Assembly: GCA_037176705.1 (NCBI GenBank)
Contig: CM073895.1
Span: forward strand, 106,590,551-106,654,550
Direction: 5' to 3'
From: Molossus alvarezi
Taxonomy: Eukaryota > Chordata > Mammalia > Chiroptera > Molossidae
DNA: 64,000 bases
The notes below the pieces were generated by a model. The model made no database searches and was not told the origin of the DNA. It saw nothing but the letters and a program-made list of their open reading frames with translations. The translations under genes were made by a program, and so were the position numbers. Of this stretch, positions 48,011 to 61,722 are shown piece by piece. Positions within the stretch are counted from its first letter, which is position 1, and each line of letters begins with the position of its first letter.

Positions 48011-49970
48011 TGTTAGAACTCTTCACTTCAGTGGCACCAAAGTCACTTCCATAAAGCCTAGAGCGTGAGGATCCTCAAAGCATCTGTTGTTTTGGTTAAG
48101 TGTTTAAGAAATGTCCATTTCTGAAGGTGGAATCACACTTAAGCTTCGCAGTGTAAGTTTCTTTCCCTTGTTCCAGACAAAGAGACACAAGTCTTGCTGG
48201 TGCAGTCTTGGATATACTGAACTATGGGCAAAACTCTGTGAGAGCCAGGGCCACATTCACTCAGTGGCATGTTTCTCCCAAGGAAGTTAATTACCTTTGC
48301 AGGGAAAGTGTGAACAAACATGTTCTAGTCAAACAACTGTTGGAATGAATGAATATCTCCATTTGGGTTAAGTGAATGCACAGATCTTGAGTAACATGAA
48401 CACTTTAACGTACATTCTCCTCGTTTTATAGGGAGATCCAGTCATATCATGGAAAGAACAACTAGGACAGAGCACACTTATGTGTAGAATCAAAAGTTAT
48501 CCCTTTTTGTGTTCTGTGTTGTACATGGTTTCAAAGATTGGATCGTCTTGAAGCCCATTTTTGAAGGCGATACTTGGAAAAAGTTTGGTTTCTGCTGTAG
48601 CAGTTGGTTTCACATGATTCTTACTCAGAACAGTGAACCAACGTATGTCCAAGACTGAATCAATGGAAAGATTGATAACTACTGGTTTCACACATGTGCA
48701 TTCTTGAAGCAGTGAAACTGAACACATCTAAAGTGATGAAGTTGAAACATTGGTTGTCTCCATGCAAGGAGTAAATCCATGAATTGGAAGACACTGACAA
48801 TACCAAGGGTTTTTCACATTGAACATCTCTGTGAATGAGAACAAGGGGAGTGTTCTAGAGAAAATGCACTTGTGCAGTGGACCTGGGTATCCATTTCAAT
48901 TACTTACACACTAACTATGCCCGGTGTGCAGGGCATACTTTACATTGGAGTGTCAAACAGTGTTGTAAGTAAATGCAGGTGTCTGCCTTCTTTCCTATGT
49001 GACCAAAAAGGCAACCTGTACTAGTTGATGAGGCAGCCTTTCCACATACTACCTTTTAGCCCTGCATATGTGTTTTTTGCCTGGGAGTGTCTATGAGTCA
49101 TCTTGATATCCAACAAAGGTTGGGCTGCAGAAATCAAACACATTGGTTAGGGAAATGTTGAGGTCATGGAAATCTATACCCTATTCAGTTCTACACACAT
49201 TCTTTAAAGTTGTGACCGAATGAATCAGTGTCATTCTTGGATCCATCATACATTTCACTGTTTGTACCGATTTCCTCAAACAACATAAGGAGTAGATACC
49301 TGTTTTCTCCTGAGAATTCAAAGTAAACGCTTTCCATCATTGTGAAATGCTGGAATTGTACCTTGTTCATGAATGGAATCTCCCGAATCTGTCTTTCTAA
49401 TTCCCTGTGACAAATTCAGCCTATTTCTTGATAACTGACAAGTACTCAATCCCCTTATTCCACCCATTAGAACAAAAAAGGGATCAATTTAAAAGAGGGA
49501 CTGTCAGTCTTTGAACAATGGTCATGGATTCACTTGTTTCAAGACTATTTCCCTGAAGATCCTATGGAAATACACAGGCATAGTCAAAAGTGTTCATGAC
49601 TGGTATTCTTTCTGTGCAGAATAATAGAATAACATTCAGTTCAAGAGCAGAATGGAAACCTTAATACGGTTGCAGTGTCCAATGGACTGTTCAGTGGCTC
49701 CCTGTTCAAAGAACTGTGTTCTAATAGACAACCTTCTTCAAATAATATTCAAATATTGAGAAAAAGATTCTAGGGCTATACCCGCTTCACATGAAATGGA
49801 ACCACCACTGTTGTTCAGTTTTTCAGATTACGTGTTCTTAGTACAGTTGTTGAAAGTATTGATTTAAGGAAATGTGGCTACCTGACTCTTGATAGGTCCT
49901 TAGATATACTTTTCACTCTAGTTTGATTGTAGGAGAGTGTATACAAACCAAACCTATTCCAAATGAACTG
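48011..49970 (+). repeat. Satellite monomer 16
   Basis: This complete copy is 1,960 bp. It has the 'gagccagggccac' / 'gttaatta' variant seen in monomers 1, 3, 19 and 21, and the shortened 'gaccaaaaaggcaacc' and 'aaaggttgggctg' that link it to monomer 2. The second half matches monomer 14. The CENP-B-like core at 49780-49796 is lost (TGAA). Confidence 0.95.
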
Positions 49971-51928
49971 TGTTAGAACTCTTCACTTCAGTGGCACCAA
50001 AGTCACTTCCATAAAGCCTAGAGCGTGAGGATCCTCAAAGCATCTGTTGTTTTGCTTAAGTGTTTAAGAAATGTCCATTTGTGAAGGTGGAATCACACTT
50101 AAGCTTCGCAGTGTAAGTTTCTTTCCCTTGTTCCAGACAAAGAGACACAAGTCTTGCTGGTGCAGTCTTGGATATACTGAACTATGGGCAAAACTCTGTG
50201 AGAGCCAGGGGCCACATTCACACAGTGGCATGTTTTTCCCTGGGAAGTTAAGTACCTTTGCAGGGAAAGTGTGAACAAACATGTTCTAGTCAAACAACTG
50301 TTGGAATGAATGAATATTTCCATTTGGGTTAAGTGAATGCACAGATCTTGAGTAACATGAACACTTTAACGTACATTCTCCTCGTTTTATAGGGAGATCC
50401 AGTCATATCATGGAAAGAACCACTAGGACAGAGCACACTTATGTGTAGAATCAAAAGTTATCCCTTTTTGTGTTCTGTGTTGTTCATGGTTTCAAAGATT
50501 GGATCGTCTTGAAGCCCATTTTAAGGCGATACTTGGAAAAAGTTTGGTTTCTGCTGTAGCAGTTGGTTTCACATGATTCTTACTCAGAACAGTTCACCAA
50601 CGTATGGCCAAGACTGAATCAATGGAAAGATTGATAACTACTGGTGTCACACATGTGCATTCTTGAAGCAGTGAAACTGAACACATCTAAAGTGATGTAG
50701 TTGAAACATTGGTTGTTTCCATGCATGAGTAAATCCATGAATTGGAAGACACTGACAATACCAAGGGTTTTTCACATTGAACATCTCTGTGAATGAGAAC
50801 AAGAGGAGTGTTCTAGAGAAAATGCACTTGTGCAGTGGAGCTGGGTATGCACTTCAATTACGTACTCACTAACTATGCCCGGTGTGCAGGGCATACTTTA
50901 CATTGGAGTGTCAAACAGTGTTGTAAGTAAATGGAGGTGTCTACCTTCTTTCCTATGTGACCAGGAAAGTCAACCTGTACTAGTTGATGAGGCAGCCTTT
51001 CCACATACTACCTTTTAGCCCTGCATATGTGTGTTTGCCTGGAAGTGTCTATGAGTCATCTTGATATCCAACAAAGGCTGGGCTGTAGAAATCAAACACA
51101 TTGGTTAGGGCAATGTTCAGGTCATGGAAATCTATACCCTATTCAGTTCTACACACATTCTTTAAAGTTGTGACCGAATGAATCAGTGTCATTCTTGGAT
51201 CCATCATACATTTCACTGTTTGTACCGATTTCCTCAAACAACATAAGGAGAAGATACCTGTTTACTCCGGAGAATTCAAAGTAAACGCTTTCCATCATTG
51301 TGAAATGGTGGAATTGTACCTTGTTCATGAATGGAATCTCCCGAACCTATCTTTCTAATTCCCTGTGACAAATTCAGCCTATTTCTTGATAACTGACAAG
51401 TACTCAATCCCCTTATTCCAGCCATTAGAACAAAAAAGGGATCAATTTAAAAGAGGGACTGTCAGTCTTTGAACAATGGTCATGGATTCACTTGTTTCAA
51501 GACTATTTCCCCGAAGAACCTATGGGAATACACTGACATAGTCAAAAGTGTTCATGACTGGTGTTCTTTCTGTGCAGAATAATAGAATAACATTCAGTTC
51601 AAGAGCAGAATGGAAACCTTAATACGGTTGCAGTGTCCAATGGACTGTTCAGTGGCTCCCTGTTCAAAGAACTGTGTTCCAATAGACAACCTTCTTCAAA
51701 TAATATCCAAATATTGAGAAAAAGATTCTAGGGCTATACCCGCTTCACACGAAATGGAACCACCACTGTTGTTCAGTTTTTCAGATTACGTGTTCTTAGT
51801 ACAGTTGTGGAAAGTATTGATTTAAGGAAATGTGGCTACCTGACTCTTGATAGGTCCTTAGATATACTTTTCACTCTAGTTTGATTGTAGGAGAGTGTAT
51901 ACAAACCAAACCTATTCCAAATGAACTG
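49971..51928 (+). repeat. Satellite monomer 17
   Basis: This complete copy is 1,958 bp and a near-duplicate of monomer 15 across its full length. Unlike monomer 15 it keeps an intact CENP-B-like core. Confidence 0.95.
51738..51754 (-). promoter_or_regulatory. CENP-B box-like site, monomer 17 (core intact)
   Basis: TTTCGTGTGAAGCGGGT on the minus strand. The otherwise near-identical monomer 15 has a single base change here that destroys the core. Confidence 0.6.
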
Positions 51929-53887
51929 TGTTAGAACTCTTCACTTCAGTGGCACCAAAGTCACTTCCATAAAGCCTAGAGCGTGAGGATCCTCAAAGCA
52001 TCTGTTGTTTTGGTTAAGTGTTTAAGAAATGTCCATTTGTAAAGGTGGAATCACACTTAAACTTCGCAGTGTAAGTTTCTTTCCCTTGTTCCAGACAAAG
52101 AGACAGAAGTCTTGCTGGTGCAGTCTTGGATATACTGAACTATGGGCAAAACTCTGTGAGAGCCAGGGGCCACATTCACACAGTGGCATGTTTTTCCCTG
52201 GGAAGTGAAGTACCTTTGCAGGGAAAGTGTGAACAAACATGTTCTAGTCAAACAACTGTTGGAATGAATGAATATTTCCATTTGGGTTAAGTGAATGCAC
52301 AGATCTTGAGTAACATGAACACTTTAACGTACATTCTCCTCGTTTTATAGGGAGATCCAGTCATATCATGGAAAGAACCACTAGGACAGAGCACACTTAT
52401 GTGTAGAATCAAAAGTTATCCCTTTTTGTGTTCTGTGTTGTTCATGGTTTCAAAGATTGGATCGCCTTGAAGCCCATTTTAAGGTGATACTTGGAAAAAG
52501 TTTGGTTTCTGCTGTAGCAGTTGGTTTCACATGATTCTTACTCAGAACAGTTCACCAACGTATGGCCAAGACTGAATCAATGGAAAGATTGATAACTACT
52601 GGTGTCACACATGTGCATTCTTGAAGCAGTGAAACTGAACACATCCAAAGTGATGAAGTTGAAACATTGGTTGTCTCCATGCAAGGAGTAAATCCATGAA
52701 TTGGAAGACACTGACAATACCAAGGGTTTTTCACATTGAACATCTCTGTGAATGAGAACAAGAGGAGTGTTCTAGAGAAAATGCACTTGTGCAGTGGAGC
52801 TGGGTATGCATTTCAGTTACGTACACACTAACTATGCCCGGTGTGCAGGGCATACTTTACATTGGAGTGTCAAACAGTGTTGTAAGTAAATGGAGGTGTC
52901 TACCTTCTTTCCTATGTGACCAGGAAAGTCAACCTGTACTAGTTGATGAGGCAGCCTTTCCACATACTACCTTTTAGCCCTGCATATGTGTGTTTGCCTG
53001 GAAGTGTCTATGAGTCATCTTGATATCCAACAAAGGCTGGGCTGCAGAAATCAAACACATTGGTTAGGGCAATGTTCAGGTCATGGAAATCTATACCCTA
53101 TTGAGTTCTACACACATTCTTTAAAGCTGTGACCGAATGAATCAGTGTCATTCTTGGATCCATCATACATTTCACTGTTTGTACCGATTTCCTCAAACAA
53201 CATAAGGAGTAGATACCTGTTTTCTCCTGAGATTTCAAAGTAAACGCTTTCCATCATTGTGAAATGCTGGAATTGTACCTTGTTCATGAATGGAATCTCC
53301 CGAACCTGTCTTTCTAATTCCCTGTGACAAATTCAGCCTATTTCTTGATAACTGACAAGTACTCAATCCCCTTATTCCAGCCATTAGAACAAAAAAGGGA
53401 TCAATTTAAAAGAGGGACTGTCAGTCATTGAACAATGGTCATGGATTCACTTGTTTCGAGACTATTTCACCGAAGAACCTATGGGAATACACTGACATAG
53501 TCAAAAGTGTTCATGACTGGTGTTCTTTCTGTGCAGAATAATAGAATAACATTCAGTTCAAGAGCAGAATGGAAACCTTAATACGGTTGCAGTGTCCAAT
53601 GGACTGTTCAGTGGCTCCCTGTTCAAAGAACTGTGTTCCAATAGACAACCTTCGTCAAATAATATCCAAATATTGAGAAAAAGATTCTAGGGCTATACCC
53701 GCTTCACACGAAATGGAACCACCACTGTTGTTCAGTTTTTCAGATTACGTGTTCTTAGTACAGTTGTGGAAAGTATTGATTTAAGGAAATGTGGCTACCT
53801 GACTCTTGATAGGTCCTTAGATATACTTTTCACTCTAGTTTGATTGTAGGAGAGTGTATACAAACCAAACCTATTCCAAATGTACTG
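51929..53887 (+). repeat. Satellite monomer 18
   Basis: This complete copy is 1,959 bp. It carries the two-base loss 'cccattttaagg' near 52481 and 'cagttcaccaacg', like monomers 15, 17 and 20-23. Confidence 0.95.
53697..53713 (-). promoter_or_regulatory. CENP-B box-like site, monomer 18 (core intact)
   Basis: TTTCGTGTGAAGCGGGT on the minus strand, with the core complete. Confidence 0.6.
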
Positions 53888-55847
53888 TGTTAGAACTCTT
53901 CACTTCAGTGGCACCAAAGTCACTTCCATAAAGCCTAGAGCGTGAGGATCCTCAAAGCATCTGTTGTTTTGGTTAAGTGTTTAAGAAATGTCCATTTGTG
54001 AAGGTGGAATCACACTTAAGCTTCGCAGTGTAAGTTTCTTTCCCTTGTTCCAGACAAAGAGACAAAAGTCTTGCTGGTGCAGTCTTGGATATACGGAACT
54101 ATGGGCAAAACTCTGTGAGAGCCAGGGCCACATTCACTCAGTGGCATGTTTCTCCCAAGGAAGTTAATTACCTTTGCAGGGAAAGTGTGAACAAACATGT
54201 TCTAGTCAAACAACTGTTGGAATGAATGAATATTTCCATTTGGGTTAAGTGAATGCACAGATCTTGAGTAAAAAGAACACTTTAACGTACATTCTCCTCG
54301 TTTTATAGGGAGATCCAGTCATATCATGGAAAGAACCACTAGGACAGAGCACACTTATGTGTAGAATCAAAAGTTATCCCTTTTTGTGTTCTGTGTTGTT
54401 CATGGTTTCAAAGATTGGATCGTCTTGAAGCCCATTTTTGAAGGCGATACTTGGAAAAAGTTTGGTTTCTGCTGTAGCAGTTGGTTTCACATGATTCTTA
54501 CTCAGAACAGTGAACCAACGTATGGCCAAGACTGAATCAATGGAAAGATTGATAACTACTGGGGTCACGTATGTGCATACTTGAAGCAGTGAAACTGAAC
54601 ACATCTAAAGTGATGTAGTTGAAGCATTGGTTGTCTCCATGCAAGGACTAAATCCATGAATTGGAAGACACTGACAATAACAAGGGTTTTTCACACTGAA
54701 CATCTCTGTGAATGAGAACAAGAGGAGTGTTCTAGAGAAAATGCACTTGTGCAGTGGAGCTGGGTATGCATTTCAGTTACGTACACACTAACTATGCCCG
54801 GTGTGCAGGGCATACTTTACATTGGAGTGTCAAACAGTGTTGTAAGTAAATGGAGGTGTCTACCTTCTTTCCTATGTGACCAGGAAAGTCAACCTGTACT
54901 AGTTGATGAGGCAGCCTTTCCACATACTACCTTTTAGCCCTGCATATGTGTGTTTGCCTGGAAGTGTCTATGAGTCATCTTGATATCCAACAAAGGCTGG
55001 GCTGCAGAAATCAAACACATTGGTTAGGGCAATGTTCAGGTCATGGAAATCTATACCCTATTCAGTTCTACACACATTCTTTAAAGTTGTGACCGAATGA
55101 ATCAGTGTCATTCTTGGTTCCATCATACATTTCACTGTTTGTACCGATTTCCTCAAACAACATAAGGAGAAGATACCTGTTTACTCCTGAGAATTCAAAG
55201 TAAACGCTTTCCATCATTGTGAAATGCTGGAATTGTACCTTGTTCATGAATGGAATCTCCCGAACCTATATTTCTAATTCCCTGTGACAAATTCAGCCTA
55301 TTTCTTGATAACTGACAAGTACTCAATCCCCTTATTCCACCCATTAGAACAAAAAAGGGATCAATTTAAAAGAGGGACTGTCAGTCTTTGAACAATGGTC
55401 ATGGATTCACTTGTTTCAAGACTATTTCCCTGAAGATCCTATGGAAATACACAGGCATAGTCAAAAGTGTTCATGACTGGTGTTCTTTATGTGCAGAATA
55501 ATAGAATAACATTCAGTTCAAGAGCAGAATGGAAACCTTAATACGGTTGCAGTGTCCAATGGACTGTTCAGTGGCTCCCTGTTCAAAGAACTGTGTTCTA
55601 ATAGACAACCTTCTTCAAATAATATTCAAATATTGAGAAAAAGATTCTAGGGCTATACCCGCTTCACATGAAATGGAACCACCACTGTTGTTCAGTTTTT
55701 CAGATTACGTGTTCTTAGTACAGTTGTTGAAAGTATTGATTTAAGGAAATGTGGCTACCTGACTCTTGATAGGTCCTTAGATATACTTTTCACTCTAGTT
55801 TGATTGTAGGAGAGTGTATACAAACCAAACCTATTCCAAATGAACTG
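53888..55847 (+). repeat. Satellite monomer 19
   Basis: This complete copy is 1,960 bp. Its second half ('ctttatgtgcag', 'ccctgaagatcctatgg', 'aataatattcaaat') is repeated in monomers 21-23. The CENP-B-like site at 55657-55673 is decayed (TGAA). Confidence 0.95.
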
Positions 55848-57805
55848 TGTTAGAACTCTTCACTTCAGTGGCACCAAAGTCACTTCCATAAAGCCTAGAG
55901 CGTGAGGATCCTCAAAGCATCTGTTCTTTTGCTTAAGTGTTTAAGAAATGTCCATTTGTGAAGGTGGAATAACACCTAAGCTTTGCAGTGTAAGTTTCTT
56001 TGCCTTGTTCCAGACAAAGAGACACAAGTCTTGCTGGTGCAGTCTTGGATATACTGAACTATGGGCAAAACTCTGTGAGAGCCAGGGGCCACATTCACAC
56101 AGTGGCATGTTTTTCCCTGGGAAGTGAAGTACCTTTGCAGGGAAAGTGTGAACAAACATGTTCTAGTCAAACAACTGTTGGAATGAATGAATATTTCCAT
56201 TTGGGTTAAGTGAATGCACAGATCTTGAGTAACATGAACACTTTAACGTACATTCTCCTCGTTTTATAGGGAGATCCAGTCATATCATGGAAAGAACCAC
56301 TAGGAGAGAGCACACTTATGTGTAGAATCAAAAGTTATCCCTTTTTGTGTTCTGTGTTGTTCATGGTTTCAAAGATTGGATCGCCTTGAAGCCCATTTTA
56401 AGGCGATACTTGGAAAAAGTTTGGTTTCTGCTGTAGCAGTTGGTTTCACATGATTCTTACTCAGAACAGTTCACCAACGTATGGCCAAGACTGAATCAAT
56501 GGAAAGATTGATAACTACTGGTGTCACACATGTGCATTCTTGAAGCAGTGAAACTGAACACATCTAAAGTGATGTAGTTGAAACATTGGTTGTTTCCATG
56601 CATGAGTAAATCCATGAATTGGAAGACACTGTCAATACCAAGGGTTTTTCACATTGAACATCTCTGTGAATGAGAACAAGAGGAGTGTTCTAGAGAAAAT
56701 GCACTTGTGCAGTGGAGCTGGGTATCCATTTCAATTACGTACACACTAACTATGCCCGGTGTGCAGGGCATACTTTACATTGGAGTGTCAAACACTGTTG
56801 TAAGTAAATGGAGGTGTCTACCTTCTTTCCTATGTGACCAGGAAAGTCAACCTGTACTAGTTGATGAGGCAGCCTTTCCACATACTACCTTTTAGCCCTG
56901 CATATGTGTGTTTGCCTGGGAGTGTCTATGAGTCATCTTGATATCCAACAACGGCTGGGCTGCAGAAATCAAACACATTGGTTAGGGCAATGTTCAGGTC
57001 ATGGAAATCTATACCCTATTGAGTTCTACACACATTCTTTAAAGCTGTGACCGAATGAATCAGTGTCATTCTTGGATCCATCATACATTTCACTGTTTGT
57101 ACCGATTTCCTCAAACAACATAAGGAGTAGATACCTGTTTTCTCCTGAGAATTCAAAGTAAACGCTTTCCATCATTGTGAAATGCTGGAATTGTACCTTG
57201 TTCATGAATGGAATCTCCCGAACCTGTCTTTCTAATTCCCTGTGACAAATTCAGCCTATTTCTTGATAACTGACAAGTACTCAATCCCCTTATTCCACCC
57301 ATTAGAACAAAAAAGGGATCAATTTAAAAGAGGGAGTGTCAGTCTTTGAACAATGGTCATGGATTCACTTGTTTCAAGACTATTTCCCCGAAGATCCTAT
57401 GGGAATACACAGGCATAGTCAAAAGTGTTCATGACTGGTGTTCTTTCTGTGCAGAATAATAGAATAACATTCAGTTCAAGAGCAGAATGGAATCCTTAAT
57501 ACGGTTGCAGTGTCCAATGGACTGTTCAGTGGCTCCCTGTTCAAAGAACTGTGTTCCAATAGACAACCTTCTTCAAATAATATCCAAATATTGAGAAAAA
57601 GATTCTAGGGCTATACCCGCTTCACACGAAATGGAACCACCACTGTTGTTCAGTTTTTCAGTATACATGTTCTTAGTACAGTTGTGGAAAGTATTGATTT
57701 AAGGAAATGTGGCTACCTGACTCTTGATAGGTCCTTAGATATACTTTTCACTCTAGTTTGATTGTAGGAGAGTGTATACAAAGCAAACCTATTCCAAATG
57801 AACTG
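55848..57805 (+). repeat. Satellite monomer 20
   Basis: This complete copy is 1,958 bp. It has private changes 'ggaataacacctaagctttg' near 55966 and 'cagtatacatgttc' near 57659. Confidence 0.95.
57615..57631 (-). promoter_or_regulatory. CENP-B box-like site, monomer 20 (core intact)
   Basis: TTTCGTGTGAAGCGGGT on the minus strand. It is the last intact site before the three decayed copies at the right end of the window. Confidence 0.6.
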
Positions 57806-59763
57806 TGTTAGAACTCTTCACTTCAGTGGCACCAAAGTCACTTCCATAAAGCCTAGAGCGTGAGGATCCTCAAAGCATCTGTTGTTTTGGTTAAGTGTTT
57901 AAGAAATGTCCATTTGTAAAGGTGGAATCACACTTAAACTTCGCACTGTAAGTTTCTTTCCCTTGTTCCAGACAAAGAGACACAAGACTTGCTGGTGCAG
58001 TCTTGGATATACTGAACTATGGGCAAAACTCTGTGAGAGCCAGGGCCACATTCACTCAGTGGCATGTTTCTCCCAGGGAAGTTAATTACCTTTGCAGGGA
58101 AAGTGTGAACAAACATGTTCTAGTCAAACAACTGTTGGAATGAATGAATATTTCCATTTGGGTTAAGTGAATGCACAGATCTTGAGTAACATGAACACTT
58201 TAACGTACATTCTCCTCGTTTTATAGGGAGATCCAGTCATATCATGGAAAGAACCACTAGGACAGAGCACACTTATGTGTAGAATCAAAAGTTATCCCTT
58301 TTTGTGTTCTGTGTTGTTCATGGTTTCAAAGATTGGATCGTCTTGAAGCCCATTTTAAGGCGATACTTGGAAAAAGTTTGGTTTCTGCTGTAGCAGTTGG
58401 TTTCACATGATTCTTACTCAGAACAGTTCACCAACGTATGGCCAAGACTGAATCAATGGAAAGATTGATAACTACTGGTGTCACACATGTGCATTCTTGA
58501 AGCAGTGAAACTGAACACATCCAAAGTGATGAAGTTGAAACATTGGTTGTCTCCATGCAAGGAGTAAATCCATGAATTGGAAGACACTGACAATACCAAG
58601 GGTTTTTCACACTGAACATCTCTGTGAATGAGAACAAGAGGAGTGTTCTAGAGAAAATGCACTTGTGCAGTGGAGCTGGGTATGCATTTCAGTTACGTAC
58701 ACACTAACTATGCCCGGTGTGCAGGGCATACTTTACATTGGAGTGTCAAACAGTGTTGTAAGTAAATGGAGGTGTCTACCTTCTTTCCTATGTGACCAGG
58801 AAAGTCAACCTGTACTAGTTGATGAGGCAGCCTTTCCACATACTACCTTTTAGCCCTGCATATGTGTGTTTGCCTGGAAGAGTCTATGAGTCATCTTGAT
58901 ATCCAACAAAGGCTGGGCTGCATAAATCAAACACATTGGTTAGGGCAATGTTCAGGTCATGGAAATCTATACCCTATTCAGTTCTACACACATTCTTTAA
59001 AGTTGTGACCGAATGAATCAGTGTCATTCTTGGTTCCATCATACATTTCACTGTTTGTACCGATTTCCTCAAACAACATAAGGAGAAGATACCTGTTTAC
59101 TCCTGAGAATTCAAAGTAAACGCTTTCCATCATTGTGAAATGCTGGAATTGTACCTTGTTCATGAATGGAATCTCCCGAACCTATATTTCTAATTCCCTG
59201 TGACAAATTCAGCCTATTTCTTGATAACTGACAAGTACTCAATCCCCTTATTCCACCCATTAGAACAAAAAAGGGATCAATTTAAAAGAGGGACTGTCAG
59301 TCTTTGAACAATGGTCATGGATTCACTTGTTTCAAGACTATTTCCCTGAAGATCCTATGGAAATACACAGGCATAGTCAAAAGTGTTCATGACTGGTGTT
59401 CTTTATGTGCAGAATAATAGAATAACATTCAGTTCAAGAGCAGAATGGAAACCTTAATACGGTTGCAGTGTCCAATGGACTGTTCAGTGGCTCCCTGTTC
59501 AAAGAACTGTGTTCTAATAGACAACCTTCTTCAAATAATATTCAAATATTGAGAAAAAGATTCTAGGGCTATACCCGCTTCACATGAAATGGAACCACCA
59601 CTGTTGTTCAGTTTTTCAGATTACGTGTTCTTAGTACAGTTGTTGAAAGTATTGATTTAAGGAAATGTGGCTACCTGACTCTTGATAGGTCCTTAGATAT
59701 ACTTTTCACTCTAGTTTGATTGTAGGAGAGTGTATACAAACCAAACCTATTCCAAATGAACTG
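57806..59763 (+). repeat. Satellite monomer 21
   Basis: This complete copy is 1,958 bp. From about 58330 to its end it is almost identical to monomers 22 and 23 ('cataaatcaaac', 'ttggttccatc', 'ctttatgtgcag'). The CENP-B-like site at 59573-59589 is decayed (TGAA). Confidence 0.95.
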
Positions 59764-61722
59764 TGTTAGAACTCTTCACTTCAGTGGCACCAAAGTCACT
59801 TCCATAAAGCCTAGAGCGTGAGGATCCTCAAAGCATCTGTTGTTTTGGTTAAGTGTTTAAGAAATGTCCATTTGTAAAGGTGGAATCACACTTAAACTTC
59901 GCAGTGTAAGTTTCTTTCCCTTGTTCCAGACAAAGAGACACAAGTCTTGCTGGTGCAGTCTTGGATATACTGAACTATGGGCAAAACTCTGTGAGAGCCA
60001 GGGGCCACATTCACACAGTGGCATGTTTTTCCCTGGGAAGTGAAGTACCTTTGCAGGGAAAGTGTGAACAAACATGTTCTAGTCAAACAACTGTTGGAAT
60101 GAATGAATATTTCCATTTGGGTTAAGTGAATGCACAGATCTTGAGTAACATGAACACTTTAACGTACATTCTCCTCGTTTTATAGGGAGATCCAGTCATA
60201 TCATGGAAAGAACCACTAGGACAGAGCACACTTATGTGTAGAATCAAAAGTTATCCCTTTTTGTGTTCTGTGTTGTTCATGGTTTCAAAGATTGGATCGT
60301 CTTGAAGCCCATTTTAAGGCGATACTTGGAAAAAGTTTGGTTTCTGCTGTAGCAGTTGGTTTCACATGATTCTTACTCAGAACAGTTCACCAACGTATGG
60401 CCAAGACTGAATCAATGGAAAGATTGATAACTACTGGTGTCACACATGTGCATTCTTGAAGCAGTGAAACTGAACACATCCAAAGTGATGAAGTTGAAAC
60501 ATTGGTTGTCTCCATGCAAGGAGTAAATCCATGAATTGGAAGACACTGACAATACCAAGGGTTTTTCACACTGAACATCTCTGTGAATGAGAACAAGAGG
60601 AGTGTTCTAGAGAAAATGCACTTGTGCAGTGGAGCTGGGTATGCATTTCAGTTACGTACACACTAACTATGCCCGGTGTGCAGGGCATACTTTACATTGG
60701 AGTGTCAAACAGTGTTGTAAGTAAATGGAGGTGTCTACCTTCTTTCCTATGTGACCAGGAAAGTCAACCTGTACTAGTTGATGAGGCAGCCTTTCCACAT
60801 ACTACCTTTTAGCCCTGCATATGTGTGTTTGCCTGGAAGTGTCTATGAGTCATCTTGATATCCAACAAAGGCTGGGCTGCATAAATCAAACACATTGGTT
60901 AGGGCAATGTTCAGGTCATGGAAATCTATACCCTATTCAGTTCTACACACATTCTTTAAAGTTGTGACCGAATGAATCAGTGTCATTCTTGGTTCCATCA
61001 TACATTTCACTGTTTGTACCGATTTCCTCAAACAACATAAGGAGAAGATACCTGTTTACTCCTGAGAATTCAAAGTAAACGCTTTCCATCATTGTGAAAT
61101 GCTGGAATTGTACCTTGTTCATGAATGGAATCTCCCGAACCTATATTTCTAATTCCCTGTGACAAATTCAGCCTATTTCTTGATAACTGACAAGTACTCA
61201 ATCCCCTTATTCCACCCATTAGAACAAAAAAGGGATCAATTTAAAAGAGGGACTGTCAGTCTTTGAACAATGATCATGGATTCACTTGTTTCAAGACTAT
61301 TTCCCTGAAGATCCTATGGAAATACACAGGCATAGTCAAAAGTGTTCATGACTGGTGTTCTTTATGTGCAGAATAATAGAATAACATTCAGTTCAAGAGC
61401 AGAATGGAAACCTTAATACGGTTGCAGTGTCCAATGGACTGTTCAGTGGCTCCCTGTTCAAAGAACTGTGTTCTAATAGACAACCTTCTTCAAATAATAT
61501 TCAAATATTGAGAAAAAGATTCTAGGGCTATACCCGCTTCACATGAAATGGAACCACCACTGTTGTTCAGTTTTTCAGATTACGTGTTCTTAGTACAGTT
61601 GTTGAAAGTATTGATTTAAGGAAATGTGGCTACCTGACTCTTGATAGGTCCTTAGATATACTTTTCACTCTAGTTTGATTGTAGGAGAGTGTATACAAAC
61701 CAAACCTTTTCCAAATGAACTG
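59764..61722 (+). repeat. Satellite monomer 22
   Basis: This complete copy is 1,959 bp. It shares 'caatgatcatgg' near 61267 only with monomer 23. The CENP-B-like site at 61532-61548 is decayed (TGAA). Confidence 0.95.
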
